NCBI GenBank assembly: GCA_023145275.1
Contig: JAGLEB010000116.1
Coordinates: 1 to 5,743 of the forward strand
Origin: Flavobacteriales bacterium
GTDB taxonomy: Bacteria; Bacteroidota; Bacteroidia; Flavobacteriales; JADGDT01
Length of the DNA stretch: 5,743 nucleotides
Direction of reading: 5' to 3'
Within the stretch, counting starts at the first letter, position 1, and each line of letters begins with the position of its first letter. The translations under genes were made by a program, and so were the position numbers. The notes beneath the pieces are model-generated. The model ran no database searches. It was not told where the DNA came from and was given only the letters and a program-made list of their open reading frames with translations. This document shows, one piece after another, positions 1-4,970 of the stretch.

Positions 1-86
1 TAATAACCTAAGTTAAGGTTAAAAGACAAAAAGGTTGACGGGTTACAAGCTCATAACCTTTTAACCTCGTAACCTATTAACCCATT
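1..86. repeat. GGTTA/TAACC octamer array in inverted orientation
   Basis: Four TAACCNNN units follow one another at exactly 8-base spacing (54, 62, 70, 78). To their left the same unit appears in the opposite orientation as GGTTA/GGTTG at 17, 33 and 41, again on an 8-base grid with one position (25) degenerate. A further TAACC lies at 4. The two arms can pair: 32-45 with 54-67, one mismatch and two G-T pairs. It lies between the end of the thioredoxin-like gene and the window edge and codes for nothing obvious. Similar short GTTAC-like arrays occur between genes in Bacteroidota, as far as I recall; I could not check this. Confidence 0.7.
20..67 (-). terminator. Possible intrinsic terminator of the thioredoxin-like gene
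   Basis: Read on the minus strand, a stem of about 14 pairs (67-54 with 45-32, loop 53-46) is followed by a T-rich stretch, TTTTTGTCTTTT (32-21). It lies 55 bases beyond the stop codon of the thioredoxin-like gene. The stem is built from the octamer repeat and has one mismatch and two G-T pairs, so the termination role is inferred from shape alone. Confidence 0.45.
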
Positions 87-121
87 AAAATAACATCAGA
101 AAACAAAGAAGTAATGGGGTA

Positions 122-466
122 TTAAAATGAGAAATCGTTAAAATCATTCATTTCTTCGTCAAAATCGAACAACAAATTCATGAGCTTGTTTTCTAAGTCT
201 ACATTGTCAATAAAACCTGCAAACCTGTCTTTTACTACATTACCTTTCTTAAAAACAATAGTAGGTACACTTTTGATACTGTATTTTTTTGACAAAGACT
301 CATTCTTTTCAGTGTTTAGATAGTAGAATTTAGCCTTATCGGAATGTGATGCTTCTAAGTTTTCGATAATTTTCCTCATATTTTTACAAGGATTACAATG
401 TGCTGTTGCAAATAGTATTACGCTATGAGCATCATCAATATCAATATTATCTTTTACTTCTTTCAT
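122..466 (-). CDS. Thioredoxin-like protein with CNPC active site
   Basis: A 114-residue thioredoxin-fold protein. The redox motif is C24-N-P-C27, followed by a helix (KNMRKIIENLE). The family's cis-proline segment is SVPTIVFKKG (P68), followed by FAGFID, as in thioredoxins. Classical thioredoxin has CGPC, so CNPC suggests an altered redox potential or partner. There is no signal peptide or membrane segment, so it should be cytosolic. Length is near that of thioredoxin, but the N-terminus is short, and an acidic, Phe-rich tail (FDFDEEMNDFNDFSF, 100-114) follows the last helix. The start is the only in-frame choice, because a stop lies 24 bases upstream. A perfect -7 box ends five bases before it, so the mRNA is probably leaderless. 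It is divergent from the symporter gene. It probably reduces disulfides in protein substrates; the actual partner is unknown. Confidence 0.85.
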   Translation of the reverse strand: MKEVKDNIDIDDAHSVILFATAHCNPCKNMRKIIENLEASHSDKAKFYYLNTEKNESLSKKYSIKSVPTIVFKKGNVVKDRFAGFIDNVDLENKLMNLLFDFDEEMNDFNDFSF

Positions 467-471
467 AGGTG

Positions 472-479
472 CAAAGGTA
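472..479 (-). promoter_or_regulatory. -7 promoter box of the thioredoxin-like gene
   Basis: The minus strand reads TACCTTTG, a perfect match to the Bacteroidota -7 consensus TAnnTTTG. No TTG is present at the expected -33 distance (around 499-501). The expected transcription start falls at or within about three bases of the ATG (466). Two TATCAC hexamers at 486 and 494, spaced 8 bases, sit just upstream, where a regulator could bind. Confidence 0.65.
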
Positions 480-537
480 GTATTATATCACGATATCACT
501 TATTCCTATTATATTAATACATCCTAACAATAGGCAG

Positions 538-576
538 GTGCATCATTATGAAATTAAAATAATGTTTTATATGCAC
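538..576. promoter_or_regulatory. Two-part inverted repeat in the divergent promoter region
   Basis: GTGCAT (538-543) pairs with ATGCAC (571-576), and immediately inside it CATTAT (544-549) pairs with ATAATG (559-564). The loop is nine bases, with a six-base bulge on the right side. It ends seven bases before the symporter -7 box and so covers its -33 region. Being between divergent promoters it cannot be a terminator of either gene. A regulator-binding site is the likeliest reading, by inference. Confidence 0.4.
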
Positions 577-583
577 TTTTATA

Positions 584-591
584 TATATTTG
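584..591 (+). promoter_or_regulatory. -7 promoter box of the AGCS symporter gene
   Basis: TATATTTG matches TAnnTTTG perfectly. The -33 region has only a T-run (565-568) and no clear TTG. The expected start of transcription near 596 gives a leader of about 20 bases, ending in a run of eight T before the ATG and lacking a Shine-Dalgarno sequence. Confidence 0.55.
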
Positions 592-616
592 GCTTCTTAA
601 ACTAACGATTTTTTTT

Positions 617-2281
617 ATGCAAAAGCTGAATGATTTTTTATTAATACTTGAAAGCTATATTGGAGGCGCCGAATGGTTTGTGATTTTGCTATTAGGAACA
701 GGACTTTTTTTTACAATTTACCTTAGGTTTCCACAAATCAGGTATTTTAAACATGCTTTAAAAGTTGTATCAGGTAAATTTGATAAAAAAACAGACGAAG
801 GAGATGCTTCGCACTTTCAGGCTCTTGCAACTGCACTTTCTGGTACAGTTGGAACAGGGAATATTGCTGGTGTAGCCCTTGCGATACATTTAGGAGGACC
901 AGCTGCATTGTTTTGGATGATAGTTACTGCATTTTTAGGAATGACTACAAAATTTGTTGAAGTAACGCTTTCTCACAAGTACCGCGAAAAAGCTAGTGAT
1001 GGATCTATTGCTGGTGGACCGATGTACTACATGAAAAATAAGTTAAACATGAAATGGTTAGCTGCAATTTTTGCTGTAGCAACAGTTGTTTCGTCGTTTG
1101 GTACTGGAAATATGCCACAGATTAATTCTATTTCAAATTCCGTGTATTCAACTTTCGGTATCGAGCATATGGTTACTGGTGGTGTTTTAGCAGTATTACT
1201 AGGAATAGTTATAGTAGGAGGTATCGGAAGAATTGTACAAGTTACCGATAAGCTTGTTCCTGTAATGGCTTTAGTATATTTGGTTGGAGCATTATCTGTT
1301 ATTATATATAATTATGAAAATATTATTCCTTCTTTAGAAGCTATTTTTGGTGATTTGTTTACTGGGAGTGCTGCTTCAGGTGGTTTTCTAGGTGCTACAA
1401 TAGCATTTGCTTTTAACAGGGGAGTAAACAGAGGACTATTTTCTAATGAAGCCGGTCAAGGATCAGCTCCAATTGCTCACGCTGCAGCAAAGGCTCATGA
1501 GCCTGTATCAGAGGGGATGGTTGCAATTTTGGAGCCATTTATCGATACAGTGTTGATTTGTAGTCTTACAGGTGTAACACTCTTGTCTTCGGGAGTTTGG
1601 AATGAAAAGCACGAAAATAAGTTTCAATTTTCAGATTTAAAAGTTATTACTCATCAGTACGACGATAAAATTGAAAGTGATAAAGTAGAGCTTGGAGAGT
1701 TTATAAAAGGAGAGAAGGAGTGGCCGAGATTTACAGGGGATGTGAAAGTTGTAAACGGTAAGATTGAATCGGATATTAGTATAATTCATGCTAGATCTTT
1801 GGCAGAGAATGTATCTGTAAGTAAAGAAGGAGAATTGTTTACTGGTAATATAGAGATTGATAACGGGGAGGTTCAAGATTCTGATTTAGTTATTAGAGGG
1901 ATGTCATTATTGCATAGTGCGCCACTGACAGCTCTAGCGTTTAAGCGAGGTTTCTTTGGCGATTGGGGTGAATACATCGTTACAATCGGATTGTTGTTGT
2001 TTGCATTTTCTACTGCAATTGCGTGGTCGTATTACGGAGGTAGAGCTATAAATTATCTTTTTGGATTGCAATACGTGAAGTATTATAGGTTCTTCTATGT
2101 GATAATGTTTTTCATAGCATCGTTTACCGATACAACTATTGTTTGGACATTTGCAGGATTGTCAGTTGCATTTATGACACTCCCAAACCTCTTTGGAATA
2201 CTGATGCTGCGGAAGGATATGAAAGAGACTGTGGACAAATATTGGGTTGATTTCGAGAAAGAAGGTTGGGATAAAAAATAG
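617..2281 (+). CDS. Sodium:alanine/glycine symporter (AGCS family) with large periplasmic-loop insertion
   Basis: A 554-residue inner-membrane transporter that imports alanine or glycine with sodium. Family marks are GTVGTGNIAGVALAI (76-90), GGPAALFWMIVTAFLG (93-108, the family signature with I in place of the second W), and the segment NRGLFSNEAGQGSAPIAHAA (271-290). About 11 membrane helices can be drawn, starting at 17-36 and ending with 302-326, 452-470, 492-508 and 511-531. Basic residues after helix 1 (41-58) and in the tail put the N-terminus outside and the C-terminus inside. Between helices 8 and 9 lie about 105 extra residues (329-433), where most family members have a short loop, which explains the length above the usual 450-500. 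This segment contains a duplicated unit. No Shine-Dalgarno sequence is present. It is a single-gene unit with its own promoter; substrate preference cannot be read from the sequence. Confidence 0.92.
   Translation: MQKLNDFLLILESYIGGAEWFVILLLGTGLFFTIYLRFPQIRYFKHALKVVSGKFDKKTDEGDASHFQALATALSGTVGTGNIAGVALAIHLGGPAALFWMIVTAFLGMTTKFVEVTLSHKYREKASDGSIAGGPMYYMKNKLNMKWLAAIFAVATVVSSFGTGNMPQINSISNSVYSTFGIEHMVTGGVLAVLLGIVIVGGIGRIVQVTDKLVPVMALVYLVGALSVIIYNYENIIPSLEAIFGDLFTGSAASGGFLGATIAFAFNRGVNRGLFSNEAGQGSAPIAHAAAKAHEPVSEGMVAILEPFIDTVLICSLTGVTLLSSGVWNEKHENKFQFSDLKVITHQYDDKIESDKVELGEFIKGEKEWPRFTGDVKVVNGKIESDISIIHARSLAENVSVSKEGELFTGNIEIDNGEVQDSDLVIRGMSLLHSAPLTALAFKRGFFGDWGEYIVTIGLLLFAFSTAIAWSYYGGRAINYLFGLQYVKYYRFFYVIMFFIASFTDTTIVWTFAGLSVAFMTLPNLFGILMLRKDMKETVDKYWVDFEKEGWDKK
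1730..1921 (+). repeat. Protein-level tandem duplication inside the symporter insertion
   Basis: Residues 372-399 (FTGDVKVVNGKIESDI...) and 408-435 (FTGNIEIDNGEVQDSD...) align without gaps at a 36-residue offset. F, T, G, N, G, I, S and L are identical, and many of the other positions are conservative changes. The alternating hydrophobic pattern suggests beta-strands. DNA identity between the copies is low, so the duplication is old or maintained by selection. Confidence 0.7.
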
Positions 2282-2391
2282 ATCAAACATATTGTTTAGA
2301 AGTTGAAAATTTAAGGGGGTCTCTAGTGTGAAAATTTAGATGTTCAATTTGGATAAGTTTGATGTTGTGAGTATTAATTGTTTTATTAGTG

Positions 2392-2421
2392 TTGTAGATA
2401 GAAAATATTTCACTACATTTG
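2392..2421 (+). promoter_or_regulatory. Promoter of the rpsF operon
   Basis: TTG (2392-2394), a 19-base spacer and TACATTTG (2414-2421) followed by C form a near-ideal Bacteroidota promoter, the best in the window, as expected for ribosomal protein genes. Transcription should begin near 2426, leaving a leader of about 73 bases before rpsF. Confidence 0.85.
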
Positions 2422-2428
2422 CACGCTC

Positions 2429-2448
2429 TTAAAAAGCTAAGTTTTTAA
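2429..2448 (+). promoter_or_regulatory. Hairpin at the 5' end of the rpsF leader
   Basis: TTAAAAA (2429-2435) and TTTTTAA (2442-2448) are perfectly complementary around a six-base loop, GCTAAG. The hairpin would lie at the very start of the transcript. It could protect the 5' end or take part in control, but it is made only of A-U pairs and is weak. The CCG-containing S6:S18 binding motif known from other phyla is not visible in this leader. Confidence 0.35.
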
Positions 2449-2498
2449 TTAGTGGATTATGAGTATTAAAGAATTAATTAACATAATAAGTATTAGTA

Positions 2499-2849
2499 AT
2501 GGCTAAACATTATGAAACTGTTTTCATCTTAAATCCCGTTTTGTCTGAAGATCAGGTAAAGGAAGCAGTTAAAAAGTACGAAGACCACCTAGTAGCTAAA
2601 GGAGCTACAATGGTAGTTACTGAAGATTGGGGGCTAAAGAAATTGGCTTACCCTATTCAAAACAAAAAGAGTGGTTTCTATACACTTTTTCAATTTTCAA
2701 CTGAAGACTCTTCAATTATCGAAAGATATGAGACTGAATTCCGTCGTGATGAAAAAGTAATGAGATTTCTTACTGTAGCAATGGACAAGCACGCTGTGTC
2801 TTGGGCTGAGAGAAGAAGAGCTAAATTGAACATCAAAGCAAATAACTAG
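2499..2849 (+). CDS. rpsF: Small ribosomal subunit protein S6
   Basis: A 116-residue S6 protein, which binds the central domain of 16S rRNA together with S18 in the 30S platform. Recognisable parts are the N-terminal strand YETVFILNP (5-13), the segment WGLKKLAYPIQNKKSGFYTL (44-63) and FRRDEKVMRFLTV (81-93), which is near-invariant in the family. The basic C-terminal tail ERRRAKLNIKANN extends past the folded core, as is common. The ATG is not preceded by a Shine-Dalgarno sequence, which is normal for this phylum. First gene of an rpsF-rpsR-rplI operon, five bases ahead of rpsR, so that S6 and S18, which form a heterodimer, are made together. Confidence 0.97.
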   Translation: MAKHYETVFILNPVLSEDQVKEAVKKYEDHLVAKGATMVVTEDWGLKKLAYPIQNKKSGFYTLFQFSTEDSSIIERYETEFRRDEKVMRFLTVAMDKHAVSWAERRRAKLNIKANN

Positions 2850-2854
2850 AAGAA

Positions 2855-3151
2855 ATGGCTGATTTAAGTAAACAATCAAAGGCAGGAGCTTCTAACGATG
2901 TTAGATATTTAACTCCACTGGCTATTGAAACGAACAACAAGAAGAAATTCTGTCGTTTCAGAAAGAACGGAATCAAATACATAGATTATAAAGATCCAGA
3001 TTTCTTGTTGAAATTTGTAAACGAGCAAGGAAAAGTTCTTCCTCGTCGTTTAACTGGAACATCTTTGAAATTCCAACGTAAAGTTGCTAAAGCTGTAAAA
3101 CGTGCTCGCCATTTAGCGATCATGCCTTACGTAGCAGATATGTTAAAATAA
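2855..3151 (+). CDS. rpsR: Small ribosomal subunit protein S18
   Basis: A 98-residue S18 protein, partner of S6 on the 30S platform. It shows KKKFCRFRKNGIKYIDYKD (29-47), the conserved VLPRRLTGTS (61-70) and the basic helix VKRARHLAIMPY (81-92). There is one cysteine (C33), so this is not a zinc-binding version. The N-terminal stretch before VRYLTP (16-21) is about ten residues longer than in many relatives and is rich in Ser, Lys and Ala, probably disordered. The start follows the rpsF stop by five bases, with only a weak purine-rich AGAAGAA in front, so translation is probably coupled to rpsF. The next gene, rplI, begins 13 bases after the stop. Confidence 0.97.
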   Translation: MADLSKQSKAGASNDVRYLTPLAIETNNKKKFCRFRKNGIKYIDYKDPDFLLKFVNEQGKVLPRRLTGTSLKFQRKVAKAVKRARHLAIMPYVADMLK

Positions 3152-3156
3152 TAAAG

Positions 3157-3164
3157 AAGGAGAT
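3157..3164 (+). promoter_or_regulatory. Shine-Dalgarno sequence of rplI
   Basis: AAGGAGAT ends directly before the rplI ATG (3165), with the AGGAG core complementary to the 16S rRNA tail and only two bases from the start codon. It is the only convincing Shine-Dalgarno sequence before any gene in this window, and its spacing is shorter than the usual 5-8 bases. Confidence 0.65.
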
Positions 3165-3614
3165 ATGAATATTATTTTAAAACAAGACGTACAAAACTTA
3201 GGTTTTAAAGACGATGTAGTAGCTGTTAAGAACGGTTACGGTCGTAATTACTTGATTCCTCATGGCATGGCAGTTTTGGCTACTCCTTCTGAGGTTAAAC
3301 AATTGGAAGAGACTCTACGCCAACGTGCACACAGAGAGAAAGCAATTGTTGAGGAAGCTCAAAAAACTGCTGAAGCTTTAAAAGCTTTAGAATTAAAGAT
3401 AACTGCTAAAGTTGGTGCAGGTATCAAATTATTCGGATCAGTTACAAATATGGATCTTGCAGCTAAATTAGCTGAGTCAAGTTTCTCAATTGATAAGAAA
3501 TTCATCCAAATTATTGGTGGATCAGTTAAATCATTAGGGAAATATGATGCAACTATCCGTCTTCACCGTGATGTAATTGTGAACTTAGTATTCGATGTTG
3601 TAGCACAAGCTTAA
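3165..3614 (+). CDS. rplI: Large ribosomal subunit protein L9
   Basis: A 149-residue L9 protein, close to the usual length of about 148. The N-terminal rRNA-binding domain carries MNIILKQDVQNLGFKDDVVAV and GYGRNYLIPHGMAVLAT (24-40), which matches the family signature. A long charged connecting helix follows (about 41-75, LEETLRQRAHREKAIVEEAQ). The C-terminal domain shows GAGIKLFGSVTNMDLA (84-99) and a final strand region, YDATIRLHRDVIVNLVFDV. L9 binds the base of the L1 stalk in 23S rRNA and helps keep the reading frame. Last gene of the operon, followed by a strong terminator. Confidence 0.97.
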   Translation: MNIILKQDVQNLGFKDDVVAVKNGYGRNYLIPHGMAVLATPSEVKQLEETLRQRAHREKAIVEEAQKTAEALKALELKITAKVGAGIKLFGSVTNMDLAAKLAESSFSIDKKFIQIIGGSVKSLGKYDATIRLHRDVIVNLVFDVVAQA

Positions 3615-3629
3615 GAAATATAATTTCTT
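3613..3629 (+). other. Short hairpin overlapping the rplI stop codon
   Basis: AAGAAAT (3613-3619) and ATTTCTT (3623-3629) form a perfect seven-pair hairpin with loop ATA, starting within the rplI stop codon. It precedes the true terminator by ten bases and may protect the 3' end or assist release. It has no role that can be shown. Confidence 0.45.
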
Positions 3630-3638
3630 TATATATAG

Positions 3639-3671
3639 AATCCTCTACTATATCATGGTAGGGGATTTTTT
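3639..3671 (+). terminator. Intrinsic terminator of the rpsF-rpsR-rplI operon
   Basis: AATCCTCTAC (3639-3648) pairs with GTAGGGGATT (3658-3667) through one G-T pair, with a nine-base loop, and the descending arm runs into six T (3666-3671). This is a textbook Rho-independent terminator, 25 bases after the rplI stop. It separates the operon from the lipid kinase gene. Confidence 0.9.
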
Positions 3672-3704
3672 GCATTTATGCCTATGTAGTTGATTCCTAA
3701 TGAT

Positions 3705-3712
3705 TACTTTTG
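3705..3712 (+). promoter_or_regulatory. -7 promoter box of the lipid kinase gene
   Basis: TACTTTTG matches TAnnTTTG. The nearest upstream TTG (3690-3692) is only 12 bases away, too close for a standard -33 element. Transcription would start near 3717, giving a leader of about 18 bases without a Shine-Dalgarno sequence. Its place right after a terminator supports a real promoter. Confidence 0.5.
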
Positions 3713-3734
3713 ACCATAAAAAATTCATTAAAGT

Positions 3735-4616
3735 ATGCAAAAAACAATAGTGTTCATTTTAAACCCTATTTCAGGAAGCGGTAGTAAAAATCGTTTTCTT
3801 AGAAAAGTTACTCAAATTGATAAATGGGAGGGGTGGACCTATAAGACAATCTTCACAGAAAGAGTTGGGCATGCTACTGAAATAGCATTAGAATATTCTG
3901 GAAAAACTGACTATATAATTGCAGTGGGGGGAGATGGTACAGTACATGAAGTTGCCAAAGGTGTAGCAGGATCTAGTTCGATTTTTGGTATAATACCAAT
4001 GGGATCAGGAAATGGAGTAGCTCGACATCTAAAAATTTCAATGTATCCAAAAATTGCGATTGCAGATATTAGAGATAGCGGAATTCATAAGGTAGATACT
4101 CTTAGAGTTAACGAGGAGTTTTTATTAGGAGTTGGTGGTGCAGGTTTCGATGCTCATATTGCCCATCAGTTTGATAAGGCTAAAACCCGAGGAATATCAA
4201 CCTATGCGCACCTTACCTTAAAGGAATACTTTAAGTTTAAAGCTCTAGATTTTGAATTTGAAATAGATAATAAAAAGCGATCAGGAAAGGCATTTTTATT
4301 CGGAATAGCTAATTCTAGTCAGTGGGGAAATGACTTTTATATTTCTCCTGAATCTAGTATGAAAGGCGGTAAAGCAAAATTAATAATAGTTGAGGAAACT
4401 GATAAGGCAAGTGTTTCAATACTTGCACCAGCACTCTTAACCAGAAGTGTACTAAAGCTTCCTTTTGTTAAATCTTACGACTTTAGTGAATTAAAATTTA
4501 ACTTGAGTAATTTCTTATTTCACATCGATGGAGAACCAAAAGTTTTAGAGGGAGAGCAAATAGTTAGAGTTGTTGAAGAAGATTTATTAGTTTGTCTGCC
4601 TGGACATAAAGTGTAG
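3735..4616 (+). CDS. Diacylglycerol kinase-type lipid kinase (DAGK catalytic / YegS-like family)
   Basis: A 293-residue soluble or membrane-associated lipid kinase that transfers phosphate from ATP to a lipid hydroxyl, typically of diacylglycerol. The nucleotide-binding motifs are FILNPISGSGSKN (7-19), GGDGTVHEVAKGV (65-77) and GIIPMGSGNGVARHL (85-99). Conserved C-terminal parts include GVGGAGFDAH (132-141) and FHIDGEP (262-268), whose Glu (E267) lies at the position of the catalytic base in this superfamily. Two positions differ from typical bacterial diacylglycerol kinases: GTGND is GSGNG (Asp to Gly at 94), and the usual DG after the P-x(4-6) segment is GG (211-212). GSGN is also seen in sphingosine kinases, and Bacteroidota make sphingolipids, so a sphingoid or other lipid is a possible substrate. 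Length fits the family. It stands alone between a terminator and a long non-coding gap. Confidence 0.9.
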   Translation: MQKTIVFILNPISGSGSKNRFLRKVTQIDKWEGWTYKTIFTERVGHATEIALEYSGKTDYIIAVGGDGTVHEVAKGVAGSSSIFGIIPMGSGNGVARHLKISMYPKIAIADIRDSGIHKVDTLRVNEEFLLGVGGAGFDAHIAHQFDKAKTRGISTYAHLTLKEYFKFKALDFEFEIDNKKRSGKAFLFGIANSSQWGNDFYISPESSMKGGKAKLIIVEETDKASVSILAPALLTRSVLKLPFVKSYDFSELKFNLSNFLFHIDGEPKVLEGEQIVRVVEEDLLVCLPGHKV

Positions 4617-4651
4617 GTGCCATCTATAATATATGTTGTGTTTTCTTTTGA

Positions 4652-4683
4652 TTGAAATTAAATATTGAGAGATTATAACTTTG
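4652..4683 (+). promoter_or_regulatory. Promoter-like sequence before the non-coding island
   Basis: TTG (4652-4654), a 21-base spacer and TAACTTTG (4676-4683) fit the Bacteroidota consensus. It lies after the lipid kinase stop with no plus-strand gene downstream, so a transcript starting near 4688 would be non-coding. Confidence 0.45.
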
Positions 4684-4813
4684 GGTCTATGTTGTTTGAA
4701 GTTAAATTTAACAATTTAGTTGTAGCACAGCTTTATTATTAATTCATTATACTCTAAAGATGATTTTAAGGCCGAAAGACTTAATTTAATATTGGTCAAT
4801 GTCATCGCCTTGA

Positions 4814-4895
4814 AGCAAGTTGGCCTTTCATCTTATAACACCCTGAAAGTGCAGGTTAAAACCTGGAAATCTAGTTCATGTAGCAAGTTGCCCTT
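4814..4895 (+). repeat. Two copies of a 14-base motif in the non-coding island
   Basis: AGCAAGTTGGCCTT (4814-4827) and AGCAAGTTGCCCTT (4882-4895) differ at one position and are 68 bases apart. In the hairpins drawn for the island, both copies leave AAGTT unpaired directly before a GC stem. Confidence 0.6.
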
Positions 4896-4928
4896 GCAGG
4901 GCGCTAATAATTTGCACCTATTCAATCA

Positions 4929-4948
4929 AAAGATGCTATATCCTTTTT
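4929..4948 (+). terminator. Weak terminator-like hairpin with T-run
   Basis: AAAAGAT pairs with ATCCTTTT through one bulged C, loop GCTAT, and runs into five T (4944-4948). It could end a transcript of the non-coding island. Read the other way it lies 23 bases after the GNAT-like gene and could act there, though the minus-strand T-run is poorer. Confidence 0.3.
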
Positions 4949-4970
4949 AAGTGAATTTATTGAGGAAAAA

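Larger units (their letters stand above)
4644..4933. repeat. 13-base perfect inverted repeat flanking the non-coding island
   Basis: TCTTTTGATTGAA (4644-4656) and its exact reverse complement TTCAATCAAAAGA (4921-4933) enclose 264 bases. Pairing does not extend clearly in either direction, and I see no convincing target-site duplication. This could be the ends of a small non-autonomous mobile element, or the closing stem of a long RNA. In an AT-rich gap chance cannot be fully excluded. Confidence 0.45.
4757..4948 (+). ncRNA. Candidate structured non-coding RNA or REP-like element
   Basis: Bases 4801-4920 are 44% GC, against 23% for 4621-4760 and 24% for 4921-4970, a contrast typical of structured RNA in AT-rich genomes. 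Hairpins visible are: AAGATGA...AAGGCC (4757-4773) with GGCCTTTCATCTT (4822-4834), 13 pairs with a TTTT bulge; CAGGT/ACCTG (4852-4865); and TAGC-aagtt-GCCC with GGGC-GCTA (4881-4906), eight pairs with a one-sided bulge. GTGCA (4849-4853) can also pair with TGCAC (4913-4917). A promoter-like sequence lies upstream and a weak hairpin plus T-run (4929-4948) lies at the end. No open reading frame of note is present. I do not recognise it as RNase P, tmRNA, SRP RNA or a tRNA. A 6S-type RNA is not excluded. Strand is inferred from the promoter and the T-run. Confidence 0.4.

Noticed and set aside
1637..1876. 79-codon minus-strand open frame
   Set aside because: It lies wholly inside the symporter gene, opposite the insertion, and its translation resembles no family.
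2095..2286. 63-codon minus-strand open frame
   Set aside because: Antisense to the end of the symporter gene, with no promoter or family features; a shadow frame.
2285..2297. AAACA-TAT-TGTTT hairpin after the symporter stop as a terminator
   Set aside because: Only five A-U-rich pairs with a three-base loop and no T-run. I see no convincing terminator for the symporter.
2305..2338. Direct repeat GAAAATTTA at 2305 and 2330
   Set aside because: Nine AT-rich bases in an AT-rich spacer are expected by chance.
2459..2506. 15-codon upstream open frame overlapping the rpsF start
   Set aside because: The frame (MSIKELINIISISNG) lacks a ribosome binding site and is of chance size in AT-rich DNA. 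A leader peptide would be possible only if conserved.
4701..4712. Perfect palindrome GTTAAATTTAAC as an operator
   Set aside because: It lies just downstream of the promoter-like sequence, but it is low complexity and there is no other support.
4907..4915. ATAATTTGC as a second promoter box
   Set aside because: The TA of TAnnTTTG is AT here, no -33 element is evident, and no gene follows on the plus strand.
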